A stretch of DNA of 64,000 bases. Source: Jannaschia marina. GTDB taxonomy: Bacteria > Pseudomonadota > Alphaproteobacteria > Rhodobacterales > Rhodobacteraceae. The stretch spans positions 310,001 through 374,000 of the forward strand of contig NZ_JABVAX010000002.1 of NCBI RefSeq assembly GCF_013404595.1, written 5' to 3'. This document shows, piece after piece, positions 25,978-35,199 of this stretch. Numbering within the stretch: the stretch's first letter is position 1; every line of letters begins with the position of its first letter. The translations under genes and the position numbers were made by a program. The notes below the pieces were generated by a model. It was not told the DNA's origin and searched no databases. It worked only from the letters and a program-made list of their open reading frames with translations.

Positions 25978-27084
25978 ATGACGGAGGCCGCGGTGCTGCG
26001 ACCCGAGACTGAGGAACATCTGGCCGAGATCGTGCGCGGGGCGAACGGCCCCCTGTCGGTGCGCGGAGGGGCGACGCGGCATCGGCCCGGTCCGGGCGAG
26101 GCGCTGACGACCGCGGGCCTGACCGGTATCACCCTCTACGAGCCCGGCGCGCTAACGCTGGTGGCGCGGGCGGGCACGCCGATGGCCGAGGTCGAGGCCG
26201 CGCTCGCGGCGGAAGGCCAACGCCTGCCGTTCGAGCCGATGGACCATCGCCCGCTTCTGGGCACCACCGGAGAGCCGACGATCGGCGGCGCGGTGGCCCT
26301 GAACGTCTCGGGCCCGCGCCGCGTGCAGGCCGGGGCCTGTCGCGACAGCCTGATCGGCGTGCGCTTCGTCGACGGGGAGGGCACCCTCGTCAAGAACGGC
26401 GGTCGGGTGATGAAGAACGTCACGGGCTACGATCTCGTGAAGCTGATGGCGGGCGCGCGCGGCACCTTGGGTATCCTGTCGGAGGTCAGCTTCAAGGTGC
26501 TGCCGGCGGCGGCGACCGAGGCGACGTTGCGGCTCTCCGGTCTCGATGTGGCCGAGGCGGTGAAGGCGATGGCGGCCGGTCTCTCCTCGCCCTTCGAGGT
26601 GACCGCGGCGGCGCATGATCCGGCGACGGGCGAGACGTCGCTGCGGATCGAGGGGCTCGCGGGGTCCGTCGCCTACCGCGCCGGGGAACTGACGCGCGTG
26701 CTCGCCCCTTTCGGCACGGCCGAGATGCTGGAGCCGGAGACGTCCACCGCGCTCTGGACCGACATTCGCGACGCGCGGGCCATGGCGGGCGACGGCGACG
26801 TGTGGCGGCTTTCGGTCCGGCCCTCCCATGCGCCCGACCTCGTGGCGCGCGCCGGGGCGGAGGCGGCGCTCCTCGACTGGGGCGGGGGGCTGATCTGGCT
26901 GCGGCTGCCCGAAGGCACCGACCTGCGCGCGCGCCTGGGCGGTTTCGGTGGCCACGCGACCCGCGTGCGCGGGGCTGCGGACGTGCCGCCCGAGGCCCCG
27001 GTCCTGGCGGCCCTGACCCGTGGTCTGCGCGAAAGGTTCGACCCGCGTGGGCTGTTCTCCCCGGCGCTCGGGGAAAACGCATGA
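25978..27084 (+). CDS. glcE: Glycolate oxidase subunit GlcE
   Basis: A 368-residue second FAD-binding subunit. It keeps the PCMH half (LSVRGGATRHRPGP, LGTTGEPTIGGAVALNVSGP and KNVTGYDLVKLMAGARGTLG) and a shorter C-terminal domain ending FDPRGLFSPAL. It lies 39 bases after glcD and shares its transcript. GlcE pairs with GlcD in the oxidase complex and is required for activity in E. coli. Confidence 0.94.
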   Translation: MTEAAVLRPETEEHLAEIVRGANGPLSVRGGATRHRPGPGEALTTAGLTGITLYEPGALTLVARAGTPMAEVEAALAAEGQRLPFEPMDHRPLLGTTGEPTIGGAVALNVSGPRRVQAGACRDSLIGVRFVDGEGTLVKNGGRVMKNVTGYDLVKLMAGARGTLGILSEVSFKVLPAAATEATLRLSGLDVAEAVKAMAAGLSSPFEVTAAAHDPATGETSLRIEGLAGSVAYRAGELTRVLAPFGTAEMLEPETSTALWTDIRDARAMAGDGDVWRLSVRPSHAPDLVARAGAEAALLDWGGGLIWLRLPEGTDLRARLGGFGGHATRVRGAADVPPEAPVLAALTRGLRERFDPRGLFSPALGENA

Positions 27085-27115
27085 GCCTGCCTCCCGATTA
27101 TCGCGGAGCACGCGC

Positions 27116-27469
27116 ATGGTAGTCGTGGTGGGGCTTGCTTTCTACCTGCTAGGGTTCTGGGTGCCGACGATAATGCCCCGGTCCATCGGTGTGGTAACGG
27201 CGCTGGTTCTTCTGGGGGGGTGCGTGGCACTTGTCGTGACAGCGGCCCAGCACGTCCCCTCCCGGACGCATTTCGACATCGCGCGCGAAGCGGGTACCGC
27301 CACTGGCGTTTTCTTTGCAACCGCCCCCATCGTCGCGATCCTGTTCTTGGCGCGTGTTCCCCAGGCGGAGCGACGGACCGGAACGCGTCTGCCCTACCTG
27401 GTGCTCGCGTTGTGTCTCGGCGCTGCTGCCGGGTTTCTGACCTTCTCCTTCGCCTTTCCAGGGATCTGA
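27116..27469 (+). CDS. Small membrane protein inside the glc operon
   Basis: A 117-residue protein with four hydrophobic segments: VVVVGLAFYLLGFWVPTIM, SIGVVTALVLLGGCVALVV, GVFFATAPIVAILFLA and LVLALCLGAAAGFLTFSFAF. The ATG has GGAG 7 bases upstream. It fills the space between glcE (31 bases) and glcF (6 bases). No family is recognised. It could be a membrane anchor for the oxidase or a glycolate-related transporter fragment; that is inference from position only. Confidence 0.65.
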   Translation: MVVVVGLAFYLLGFWVPTIMPRSIGVVTALVLLGGCVALVVTAAQHVPSRTHFDIAREAGTATGVFFATAPIVAILFLARVPQAERRTGTRLPYLVLALCLGAAAGFLTFSFAFPGI

Positions 27470-27475
27470 TCGCCA

Positions 27476-28876
27476 ATGCAGACCACCTTCACCCCCGAAC
27501 AGCTGGCCGATCCTGCGACGGCGCGCTCGAACGAGATCCTGCGGGCCTGCGTGCATTGCGGGTTCTGCACTGCGACCTGCCCGACGTATCAGGTTCTCGG
27601 CGACGAACTCGACAGCCCGCGCGGTCGCATCTACCTCATCAAGGACATGCTGGAATCGGGCCGTGATGCCGACGAGAAGACCGTCAAGCACATCGACCGC
27701 TGCCTCTCCTGCCTCGCCTGCATGACGACCTGCCCCTCGGGCGTGCATTACATGCACCTCGTCGATCACGCGCGGGCGCATATCGAGCGGACCTACAAGC
27801 GACCGTTCATGGACCGGGCGCTGCGCTGGGTGCTGGGGCAGGTGCTGCCCTATCCGACGCGGTTCCGCCTTGCTCTGCTGGGTGCGAAGTTCGGCCGGCC
27901 CTTCGCGCGGCTAATGCCCGACGCGCGGCTGCGCGCGATGCTGGAGATGGCCCCGAAGACCATCCCGCCCGTCAGCCGCAACGACGATCCGCAGGTCTTT
28001 CCGGCCACGCAGAAGAAGATGCGCGTCGCGCTGATGACGGGCTGCGCGCAGAAGGCGCTCAACACCGATATCAACGACGCGACCATCCGGTTGCTGACGC
28101 GCCTCGGGGCCGAGGTCGTCGTGGCCGAGGGGGCGGGCTGCTGCGGGGCGCTGACGCACCACATGGGCAAGACCGACGAGAGCCACGCCTTCGCGGCCCG
28201 CAACATCGAGGCCTGGGTGAGGGAGGCCGACGGCGCGGGGCTCGACGCGATCGTCATCAACACCTCGGGCTGCGGCACGACGGTGAAGGACTACGGCCAC
28301 ATGTTCCGCAACGGCCCGCTGGCCGAGAAGGCCGCGCGGGTGAGCGGGCTTGCCAAGGACGTCTCGGAGGTGCTGCTGGAGCTTCTGCCGAAAGACCACG
28401 CCTTCACGACACCGCTCCGGCCGGCGCGCGACGGCGTCGGCGGCGTGCCGACCGGGCGGGTTCCGGACGCGGCAGGCGAGGGCCCGATGCAGGTCGCGTA
28501 TCACGCGGCCTGCTCGCTCCAGCACGGGCAACAGATCAAGGGGGCACCGAAGGAGCTTCTGAAGCGCGCGGGCTTCACCGTGCTCGAGCCGAAGGACGCG
28601 CATCTCTGCTGCGGGAGCGCGGGGACGTACAATCTGATGCAACCCGAGATCAGTCAGGAGCTGAAACACCGCAAGGTCGCCACCCTGGAAGCGCGGCGGC
28701 CGGACGTGATCGCGGCGGGTAACATCGGCTGCATGATGCAGATCGGCTCGGCGGCTTCGGTGCCCGTCGTGCACACGGTCGAACTGCTCGACTGGGCGAC
28801 CGGCGGACCCGTGCCGCCCGCGATCGACGGGTGGGAGGACGGTGCGCCGTCCGACGCCCCGCCGCGCCTGCGCTGA
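27476..28876 (+). CDS. glcF: Glycolate oxidase iron-sulfur subunit GlcF
   Basis: A 466-residue subunit. The N-terminal ferredoxin domain has two 4Fe-4S motifs (ACVHCGFCTATCPTY and RCLSCLACMTTCPSG), followed by two CCG domains (GAGCCGALTHHMG and HLCCGSAGTYNL) as in heterodisulfide-reductase-like proteins. It passes electrons from GlcD/GlcE flavins to quinone. A roughly 20-residue Gly/Pro insertion near 325-345 is unusual but in frame. It is the last gene of the operon, followed by a hairpin at 28892. Confidence 0.95.
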   Translation: MQTTFTPEQLADPATARSNEILRACVHCGFCTATCPTYQVLGDELDSPRGRIYLIKDMLESGRDADEKTVKHIDRCLSCLACMTTCPSGVHYMHLVDHARAHIERTYKRPFMDRALRWVLGQVLPYPTRFRLALLGAKFGRPFARLMPDARLRAMLEMAPKTIPPVSRNDDPQVFPATQKKMRVALMTGCAQKALNTDINDATIRLLTRLGAEVVVAEGAGCCGALTHHMGKTDESHAFAARNIEAWVREADGAGLDAIVINTSGCGTTVKDYGHMFRNGPLAEKAARVSGLAKDVSEVLLELLPKDHAFTTPLRPARDGVGGVPTGRVPDAAGEGPMQVAYHAACSLQHGQQIKGAPKELLKRAGFTVLEPKDAHLCCGSAGTYNLMQPEISQELKHRKVATLEARRPDVIAAGNIGCMMQIGSAASVPVVHTVELLDWATGGPVPPAIDGWEDGAPSDAPPRLR

Positions 28877-28891
28877 TCCGGCGCGCACGTC

Positions 28892-28914
28892 ATCGCCGGG
28901 CGCGACCCGGCGAT
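28892..28914 (+). terminator. Hairpin after glcF
   Basis: The perfect 9-bp stem ATCGCCGGG/CCCGGCGAT has a 5-base loop, 16 bases after the glcF stop. No T tract follows, so it is a weak or RNA-stabilising terminator. Confidence 0.45.
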
Positions 28915-29105
28915 CTCGCCCGCCCCGTGCTGTGCGACGTCAGTGGCGGGCGAACCATGGCGAAGCCGCCACGATTGGCGCGATTTGTCAGACCGGCGAC
29001 ACAATCCGGGCGATCTGCCCGCAAAGGGTCCGAAACCGGCACCAAACCGGACCAAGAGTGACCGCTTTCCTTCGCTAGATCGACGGAAAGTCCAAGCGAG
29101 GTCAC

Positions 29106-29906
29106 ATGTTTCGCCCTGTCCACACCTTCGTCACCACGCTCGCCCTGGCCCTTTCGACCGCCTTCGCCGGTCAGGCCGAGCCGTCGATCCAGAGCTTGCA
29201 GACTGCCGATGAAAATCGCGGTTGGGAGGCGGTGGGCCGGCTGAACTTCGGGCCGGACGGGTTCTGCACCGCCGCGCTTCTGACCTCCGATGTCGTGCTG
29301 ACCGCGGCGCACTGCCTCTTCGATCCGGCGACCGGGGAGCGGGTCGATCCGACGGAAATCGAGTTTCAGGCCGGTCTGCGGATGGGGCGCGCCGATGCCT
29401 ACCGCGGCGTGCGGCGGGTCGTGATCCACCCGGACTACGACTTCTCCGACATGGAGCGGCTCAGCCGCGTGGGCACCGACCTCGCACTGCTCGAACTCGA
29501 TCAGCCGGTGCGCCTCGGCCACGTCCGGCCGTTCCGGACACAGGTGCGCGTCGAGGCCGGGCAGACGGTTCAGGTCGTCAGCTATGGCAAGGACCGGGCC
29601 GACGCGCCTTCGCACGAGGAAGACTGCGAGATCCTCGCCCGCGACGACGAAATCCTCGTTCTCTCCTGCGAAGTGGACTTCGGCTCCTCCGGCGCGCCGA
29701 TCTTCGCCGTCTATCAGGGAGAGATGCGGATCATCTCCGTCGTTTCCGCCAAAGCCCGATGGGAGGGTCAGGACGTCTCCCTCGCCGCGGTGATGGAGGG
29801 GGAACTCGACACCCTGGTCGGAGCCTTCGCGCGGACGCCGGCGATCAACGCGGTCGGCAAGCGCGTCGCGGTCGACGGCTCGGTCTCGATGGTCGCGACC
29901 CGCTGA
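29106..29906 (+). CDS. Secreted trypsin-like serine protease
   Basis: A 266-residue S1-family protease with a Sec signal (FVTTLALALSTAFAGQA). The catalytic triad is visible: H69 in LTAAHCLF, D125 in GTDLALLEL and S195 in FGSSGAPIF, where the usual GDSGGP reads GSSGAP. Loss of the aspartate before the serine is common in bacterial members. It acts in the periplasm or outside. The substrate is unknown. The gene stands alone after a 229-base gap that holds a hairpin and no other gene. Confidence 0.88.
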   Translation: MFRPVHTFVTTLALALSTAFAGQAEPSIQSLQTADENRGWEAVGRLNFGPDGFCTAALLTSDVVLTAAHCLFDPATGERVDPTEIEFQAGLRMGRADAYRGVRRVVIHPDYDFSDMERLSRVGTDLALLELDQPVRLGHVRPFRTQVRVEAGQTVQVVSYGKDRADAPSHEEDCEILARDDEILVLSCEVDFGSSGAPIFAVYQGEMRIISVVSAKARWEGQDVSLAAVMEGELDTLVGAFARTPAINAVGKRVAVDGSVSMVATR

Positions 29907-29955
29907 GACCCGAGGCCCGGCTTGACGTGGGGGGCGTGCGCGCCACCCTCAGGTC

Positions 29956-30498
29956 ATGCTGCGCAGCCTGACCGCCCTTGTCCTGACCGCGACGCCGCTT
30001 CTGGCGGAGTGCCCGGCCGCACCCGACATTGCAGCCGACATCGACGGGCTGATCGCGAAGGTTCAGGCCGCGCCGACCGAAGCCGAGGGGCGGCGGGTCT
30101 CGGACGAGATGTGGACGTTCTGGGCCAAGGCCCCCGACCCCCGCGCGCAGGAGCTTCTGGACGAGGGCATGTCGCGGCGCGCGGCCTTCGACCTCGCCGG
30201 CGCGGTGACCGCCTTCGACGCGCTCGTGGCGTACTGTCCCGACTTCGCCGAGGGCTACAACCAGCGCGCCTTCGCCAACTTCCTGCGGCAGGACTTCGAG
30301 GCGGCCCTGCCCGATCTCGACCGCGCCATCGCGCTGCAGCCACGGCATATTCCGGCGATGGCGGGCAAGGGCCTGACGCTGATCCAGATGGGCCGCATCC
30401 GGGCCGGTCAGGCCGAGATCCGGCGCGCGGTGGCGCTCAATCCCTGGCTCGCGGAACGGCGGCTGCTCGATCTGGAACCCGAGAGCCAGGATCTCTGA
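29956..30498 (+). CDS. Secreted TPR-repeat protein
   Basis: A 180-residue protein with a short signal ([16 protein letters not shown]) and about three tetratricopeptide-like helix pairs: ELLDEGMSRRAAFDLAGAVTAF, YNQRAFANFLRQDFEAALPD and AMAGKGLTLIQMGRIRAGQA. Such proteins are periplasmic adaptors; no partner is evident. It starts 49 bases after the serine protease on the same strand and may be co-transcribed with it. tRNA-Leu begins 42 bases downstream. Confidence 0.82.
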   Translation: MLRSLTALVLTATPLLAECPAAPDIAADIDGLIAKVQAAPTEAEGRRVSDEMWTFWAKAPDPRAQELLDEGMSRRAAFDLAGAVTAFDALVAYCPDFAEGYNQRAFANFLRQDFEAALPDLDRAIALQPRHIPAMAGKGLTLIQMGRIRAGQAEIRRAVALNPWLAERRLLDLEPESQDL

Positions 30499-30540
30499 GC
30501 GCTTGTCTTTTCGGGGCAAACCCGCCTAATCCCGACCTAT

Positions 30541-30622
30541 GCGGGTGTGGTGGAATGGTAGACACATCAGACTTAAAATCTGAAGGGCTTCGCCCGTGCG
30601 GGTTCGAGTCCCGCCGCCCGTA
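30541..30622 (+). tRNA. tRNA-Leu(TAA)
   Basis: Class II leucine tRNA. The anticodon stem TCAGA/TCTGA closes loop CTTAAAA (anticodon TAA). There is a variable arm GGGCTTCGCCC, T-stem GCGGG/CCCGC with TTCGAGT loop, and acceptor stem GCGGGTG against CGCCCGT. The acceptor therefore ends in a G-U pair. CCA is not encoded; CAA follows. Confidence 0.95.
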
Positions 30623-30650
30623 CAATCGAAGGTCTTCCTGAAACGTACGA

Positions 30651-30676
30651 AATGGGGCACCTTTCGATGCCCCATT
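30651..30676. terminator. Hairpin between tRNA-Leu and the lytic transglycosylase
   Basis: The perfect 9-bp stem AATGGGGCA/TGCCCCATT has an 8-base loop and is flanked by short A- and T-containing runs on both sides. It lies 28 bases past the tRNA and 36 bases past the stop of the convergent gene, so it can serve both. Confidence 0.6.
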
Positions 30677-30711
30677 CGACGTTTTGTACAGACTTGAGGG
30701 TCAGTCCCGGC

Positions 30712-31533
30712 TTACCGGATCCGCTCGGCGGCGTAGGCTATGGCACGCTGGTAGTTGCCGCTGTCGTTCCACGCCGAGAGGACGCGGAAGTTCGACGTGC
30801 CCTGGCCGAAGGGCTGACCCGCGCGCCAGCCGTTCTGACGCAGCATGTTGGCGGCCGTCGCCAGCGCATCGGTCGCATTGTAGGGATCGCGCCGGCCGTC
30901 GCCGTTGGCGTCGACGCCGAAGCGCTCCCAGTTTCCGGCAAGGAACTGCATGTGCCCGAGCTCGCCCGAGGGGCCACCGCGCGTGCCAGACGTGATCGCC
31001 CCCTGATCGACGAGGCGCAGCGCCGCGACGGCATGGGGCTCGAAGCGGGGATGGCGGCGGCAATAGCTGGCGAGCGTGATCGCCCCGTCGACCACGGGTG
31101 TCTGGCCGGTGTAGCCGCCCCAGGAGGTCTCGAGCCCCCAGATCGTCACGAGGATGGAGCCCGGCACGCCGTACTGCCGCTCGAGCGCGGCGAAGAGGTT
31201 GGCGTTGCGGTCCTTTCGCGACTGGGCCGCATTGATGAAGGCCTGCGCCGAGGAGCCCGAGCGCTTGGCGAGGAACTGGGCCGGGTCGCCCTGGCTCACG
31301 CCGGACTGGCTGGCCGGGTTCGACTCGAAGCGCCAGGTGATCCCCGAAAGGCTCGCCGCGTTCAGCGCCTGGATGCCGCGCTGGCCCACGCCGGCGGCGG
31401 CCGCCTGTTGGCCGAGCGTCTGCTTGTAGGCCCCGAACTGGCCCTGGCTGGTGATGCACTGGGCCGCCAATGCGGGCGTGGCGGCGAGGGCCGCGACCGC
31501 GAAGACTGCGCGGAACAGGGATGTGCGGGGCAT
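30712..31533 (-). CDS. MltB-type lytic murein transglycosylase
   Basis: A 273-residue periplasmic enzyme that cleaves peptidoglycan glycan strands to 1,6-anhydro ends. A Sec signal (SLFRAVFAVAALAATPALA) is followed by the SLT_2 domain: YGVPGSILVTIWGLETSWGG with the catalytic glutamate, then GELGHMQFLAGNWERFGVDANGDG, and NATDALATAANMLRQNGW. The peptidoglycan-binding tail of larger relatives is absent. The ATG follows AGGAG by 8 bases; a longer frame exists but without signal-like sequence. Confidence 0.9.
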   Translation of the reverse strand: MPRTSLFRAVFAVAALAATPALAAQCITSQGQFGAYKQTLGQQAAAAGVGQRGIQALNAASLSGITWRFESNPASQSGVSQGDPAQFLAKRSGSSAQAFINAAQSRKDRNANLFAALERQYGVPGSILVTIWGLETSWGGYTGQTPVVDGAITLASYCRRHPRFEPHAVAALRLVDQGAITSGTRGGPSGELGHMQFLAGNWERFGVDANGDGRRDPYNATDALATAANMLRQNGWRAGQPFGQGTSNFRVLSAWNDSGNYQRAIAYAAERIR

Positions 31534-31660
31534 GGGAATCTCCTGGAGGAATGTGGCTGGCGCGGACTTTAGCATGGGGGCGGCAGTCGGCAATCACTTG
31601 CCGGGGGTTATCGAATATCGGCGGTTTCGGGGGCCTTGCGCGTCGCGTCGCCGAGAGCCG

Positions 31661-33115
31661 TCACCGCACGACGGTCGCCAGACCCGCGAGCGCGTCCAGG
31701 TCGAGCGCCGCCGCCAGATGGTCGGCCAACGCGCCGAGCGTCGCCTCGACACTCGCATCGTAGTCGAGCCCGGTCGGTGCCGCGCCGAGGCGGGCTAGTG
31801 CTGCGGCACGGAATGCATCGCCCGCGAAGAGCCCGTGCAGATAGCACCCCCGGATCCGCCCCGTCGGATCGGCGGCGCCCACGATCTCGCCGTCGCGCCG
31901 CAGCCAGCCGCGCGCGGTGTCCGGGCCCTCGGTCTCGCCCAGGTGAATCTCGTATCCCGTGACCTCGTCCCCGCTCTCGACGTCGGTGGCGGTGACGCGC
32001 GCGAGGTGCTTCCGGGGCCGCATGGTAGTGTGGATGTCGAGATGCCCGAGCCCCGGCACCGTCGCCGGCGCGCCCTCCAGCCCCTTCGGGTCGGCGATGG
32101 TCCGGCCGAGCATCTGATAGCCGCCGCAGATGCCCAGCACGTGCCCGCCGCGGCGCACATGCCCGGCGAGGTCCACGTCCCATTCCTGCGCGCGGAAATG
32201 GGCAAGATCGGCGATCGTCGCCTTGGAGCCCGGGATCAGCACGAGGTCGCAGACGGGCAGGGGGCGGCCCGGCTCGATCACCTCGACCGAAAGCGCGGGG
32301 TCGGCGGAGAGCGGGTCGAGATCGTCGAAGTTGGCGATCCGGTTCAGTCGCGGCACGGCGATGCGAAACGCCCCCGCACGGGCGGAGGAGCGGATGTCGA
32401 GGATGTCCTCGGCCGGCAGCCGCCAGGCGTCGGCGAACCACGGGACGGTGCCGAGCGCCGTCCAGCCGGTGCGCGCGGCGATCTGGCGCGTACCTTCGTC
32501 GAAGAGCGTGACGTCACCGCGGAACTTGTTGACGAGGAAGCCCTTGATCCGCGCCGCGTCGGCGGGGTCGAGCACGGCCTTCGTGCCGACGAGCTGCGCG
32601 ATGACGCCGCCCCGGTCGATGTCGCCGGCCAGGACGACGGGGATGTCGGCGGCCTCGGCGAAGCCCATGTTCGCGATGTCGCCCTGGCGCAGGTTGATTT
32701 CCGCCGGCGATCCCGCGCCCTCGACCACGATCAGGTCGGCCTCCGTAGCGAGACGACGGAAGCTCTCGAGGCAGGCGGAGAGCAATTCGGGCTTCAGCCG
32801 TGCATAGTCGCGGGCCCGCACGGTGGCGCGGCGCTTGCCCTGCAAGACGACTTGTGCGCCGGTGTCCGTCTCGGGCTTCAGCAGGACCGGGTTCATGTCG
32901 ATGCGCGGCGCGACCCCGCAGGCGCGGGCCTGCAACGCCTGCGCGCGCCCGATCTCGCCCCCGTCCTCGGTAACGGCGGCGTTGTTCGACATGTTCTGCG
33001 GCTTGAAGGGGCGGACCCGCAGGCCCGACCGTGCGAAGTATCGGCAGAGGCCGGCGACGAGCATCGACTTGCCGACGTTGGAGCCCGCGCCCTGGATCAT
33101 GATCGCCCGTGCCAT
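31661..33115 (-). CDS. cobQ: Cobyric acid synthase
   Basis: A 484-residue glutamine-dependent amidotransferase. It amidates four carboxyl groups of adenosylcobyrinate a,c-diamide in cobalamin synthesis. The N-terminal dethiobiotin-synthetase-like ATP domain has [20 protein letters not shown] and [10 protein letters not shown]. The C-terminal glutaminase domain has the nucleophile cysteine in [12 protein letters not shown] and the histidine in YLHGLF. The start follows GGAGAG. The long frame upstream of it is not coding. Other cob genes of the window are 11 kb away at 43-45.5 kb. Confidence 0.96.
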   Translation of the reverse strand: MARAIMIQGAGSNVGKSMLVAGLCRYFARSGLRVRPFKPQNMSNNAAVTEDGGEIGRAQALQARACGVAPRIDMNPVLLKPETDTGAQVVLQGKRRATVRARDYARLKPELLSACLESFRRLATEADLIVVEGAGSPAEINLRQGDIANMGFAEAADIPVVLAGDIDRGGVIAQLVGTKAVLDPADAARIKGFLVNKFRGDVTLFDEGTRQIAARTGWTALGTVPWFADAWRLPAEDILDIRSSARAGAFRIAVPRLNRIANFDDLDPLSADPALSVEVIEPGRPLPVCDLVLIPGSKATIADLAHFRAQEWDVDLAGHVRRGGHVLGICGGYQMLGRTIADPKGLEGAPATVPGLGHLDIHTTMRPRKHLARVTATDVESGDEVTGYEIHLGETEGPDTARGWLRRDGEIVGAADPTGRIRGCYLHGLFAGDAFRAAALARLGAAPTGLDYDASVEATLGALADHLAAALDLDALAGLATVVR

Positions 33116-33142
33116 CCGGCGCTCTCCTGCTAGGGTGGGCCG

Positions 33143-33711
33143 ATGAATACGCCCGCCCATCTCATTATCGGTCTGGCCGCCTTCGGCAAGCCCGGACGTC
33201 CGCGCGTGACCGCGGCGGCGCTCTGCGGCGCGCTGTTGCCGGATCTGTCGCTCTATCTGATGGCCGGGGGGCGCTGACGCTCGGCGTGCCGGCGGAGCGG
33301 GTCTTCGGAACGCTCTATTTCTCCGACGCCTGGCAGACGGTTTTTGCCGTCGACAACTCCGTCTTCGTCTGGGGCGCGCTGCTAGCGCTTGGTCTCTGGC
33401 TTCAACGGGGGTGGATCGTTGCGCTGGCCGGGGCCGGGCTTTTGCACCTCGCGCTCGATTTCCCGCTGCACGCGGGCGACGGGCGGCCGCATTTTTGGCC
33501 GTTGAGCGATTGGGTCTTCGACAGCCCGCTGAGCTACTGGGACAGCGCGCATCATGGCGGGGTCGTGGGCGCGGCGGAGATCCTGATCTCCGTCGGACTT
33601 GCGGCCTGGCTCCTGACGCGGTTCCGGCACCTCGGGATGCGGGCCCTTGTGCTCGGCCTTGTCGCGCTGGAACTGTCGGTCGGAGGCGTCTGGGCCACGG
33701 TCTTCGCTTGA
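33143..33711 (+). pseudogene. Membrane protein gene with a frameshift in a G tract
   Basis: The start codon at 33143 gives [19 protein letters not shown] and ends early at TGA 33275. Adding one G to the six-G run at 33266-33271 joins it to the continuing frame: LYLMAGG, then [36 protein letters not shown] and [15 protein letters not shown]. The combined product is about 190 residues with several membrane segments and the HxxxDxP/HHGG pattern of a membrane-bound metal-dependent hydrolase-like family seen next to cobQ in relatives. It is divergent from cobQ by 27 bases. Sequence error, phase variation and decay are all possible. Confidence 0.75.
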
Positions 33712-33724
33712 CCCCTCGAAATGC

Positions 33725-33752
33725 GAACGACCCCGCCGGGGCGGGGCCGTTC
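33725..33752. terminator. Bidirectional hairpin between convergent genes
   Basis: GAACG-A-CCCCG pairs with CGGGG-C-CGTTC (one mismatch) around a 6-base loop, between the frameshifted membrane gene and the small secreted-protein gene at 33769. T tracts are poor. Confidence 0.5.
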
Positions 33753-33768
33753 AAGTCTTGAGCGCGGC

Positions 33769-34104
33769 TTACTCGCCTTCGGCGCTCTCGGCGCGGATGC
33801 GGTCGAAGATGTCGCCGCCGACGCTGGGCGCGCCCGAATAGGCCGTCGCGCCGTTGAGGCCGCGGATACCGTCCTGGCTGTCGGCCTGGCCGTTGAAGTG
33901 GCCGAAGGCCACGCCCGTGCCGCCCGAGCGGGTCGAGACGGTGACGCCATTGCCGCCCGCCTTGAGCACGCGGACGCCGTCCTGCGTGTCGAAGTCGGCG
34001 TTGAAATGGGCGATCGCGGCGGCGGAGCCGGAGGCGACCTGGGCCGCGGCCGGGGCGGCGAGGGCGGCGGTGGCGAGGAGGGCGGAAGCGATGAGGGTTT
34101 TCAT
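33769..34104 (-). CDS. Small secreted protein with an internal repeat
   Basis: A 111-residue protein with a Sec signal ([20 protein letters not shown]) and two copies of a short repeat: [18 protein letters not shown] and [18 protein letters not shown], about 37 residues apart. No cysteine is present. The start follows AAGGACC. No family is recognised; the HFN and QDG repeat units suggest a small beta or ligand-binding fold. It is monocistronic. Confidence 0.65.
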   Translation of the reverse strand: MKTLIASALLATAALAAPAAAQVASGSAAAIAHFNADFDTQDGVRVLKAGGNGVTVSTRSGGTGVAFGHFNGQADSQDGIRGLNGATAYSGAPSVGGDIFDRIRAESAEGE

Positions 34105-34407
34105 AGTCTTGGTCCTTTTGAAGCGGTGGACCCTGTGGTTGCGGCGGGTCCGGTTGGGGGGTGCGGGGCGGTGTGCCCTGCTGATGGAAGAGATTTACGG
34201 GCAGGGTTCATCACCTTCAATGAACGGACGCGCGAGGATCACGCGAAATAAGTGCGTTCATGCACAGTTGGCCCGCCACCCCGCACCGCCCTCACAGACG
34301 GTGCCCCCATTCTCCCGCCGGCGTGAAAACCCCGGACGATTTGAAACAATCCGCCCCTCTCCGCTTTCCAAATACTCGGGTGCGACGCCACGAAAGGACG
34401 CGGATGG
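34105..34407. other. Intergenic region without a gene
   Basis: About 300 bases between the small secreted-protein gene start and the end of plsC, both on the minus strand. No coding frame with plausible codon use is seen. It should contain the promoter of the secreted-protein gene; no clear sigma-70 boxes were recognised. Confidence 0.4.
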
Positions 34408-35190
34408 TCAGGAGTCGCGTGCCACGTCCCGCGCTGCGCGGGCGACCGCATCGCCCATGTCCTGCGTCTCGAGAGAGACGGGAAAGCCCGCCTCCTCCAT
34501 CAGCCGGTTCGACGCGCTCTCGATCCGCTCCTCCATCGTTGCCATGAAGGTCGCCCGGTCGAGGCCCGGCGGGATCGGCTCGAGGAACTCGACGACCCCG
34601 AGGCCCTGCCGCCGCAACAGGCCGCGCTTCGGCCAGAAGAGACCGACGTTTGTGGCCACCGGCACGCAGGGCTGCCCGAGCTGCTCGTAGAGCGCGAAGG
34701 TGCCGACCTTGTAGGGCACATGGGCCCCGGGCGCGACGCGGGTGCCTTGCGGGTAGATCATCAGCTGCCCCCCCGCCCGGCGGCCGGACCGGACTTCGGC
34801 CAGCATCTGCTTGATCGCCTCCGCCCGCCTGCCCCGCGCGACCGGGATGCAGCCCAGCCGGTAGGCGTATTGCCCGAGGAAGGGCGCGTATTTCAGGATC
34901 GACTTCATGATGAAGAAGGGCCGCTCCAGGGCCGACCAGATGATGATGATGTCGAGGAAGCTCTGGTGCTTCGCGGCGAGGAGCACACCGCCGGTCGGGG
35001 GCGTGCCCCGGACCTCGGTGCGCAGCCCGACGATCTTCTCGAGCATCCAGAGCGTGGTGCGGGCATAGAAGCTGCAGGTCCAGCGCGCCCCCTCGGGTGA
35101 GGCGATCAGGAGCGGGACGCAGGCGATGCCGAGGACAGCCATCCAGAGGTACATGAGCGCGTTGAAGAGCGCGGAACGGAACAATTGCAT
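34408..35190 (-). CDS. plsC: 1-acyl-sn-glycerol-3-phosphate acyltransferase
   Basis: A 260-residue inner-membrane enzyme converting lysophosphatidate to phosphatidate. An N-terminal membrane segment (LMYLWMAVLGIACVPLLI) precedes the acyltransferase motifs: KHQSFLD (HX4D; the serine variant), GCIPVARG, YPQGTRVAPG and VPVATNVGLFW. It follows ftsX by 9 bases and closes the ftsE-ftsX-plsC unit, an order common in alphaproteobacteria. Confidence 0.93.
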   Translation of the reverse strand: MQLFRSALFNALMYLWMAVLGIACVPLLIASPEGARWTCSFYARTTLWMLEKIVGLRTEVRGTPPTGGVLLAAKHQSFLDIIIIWSALERPFFIMKSILKYAPFLGQYAYRLGCIPVARGRRAEAIKQMLAEVRSGRRAGGQLMIYPQGTRVAPGAHVPYKVGTFALYEQLGQPCVPVATNVGLFWPKRGLLRRQGLGVVEFLEPIPPGLDRATFMATMEERIESASNRLMEEAGFPVSLETQDMGDAVARAARDVARDS

Positions 35191-35199
35191 GGCGCGACC

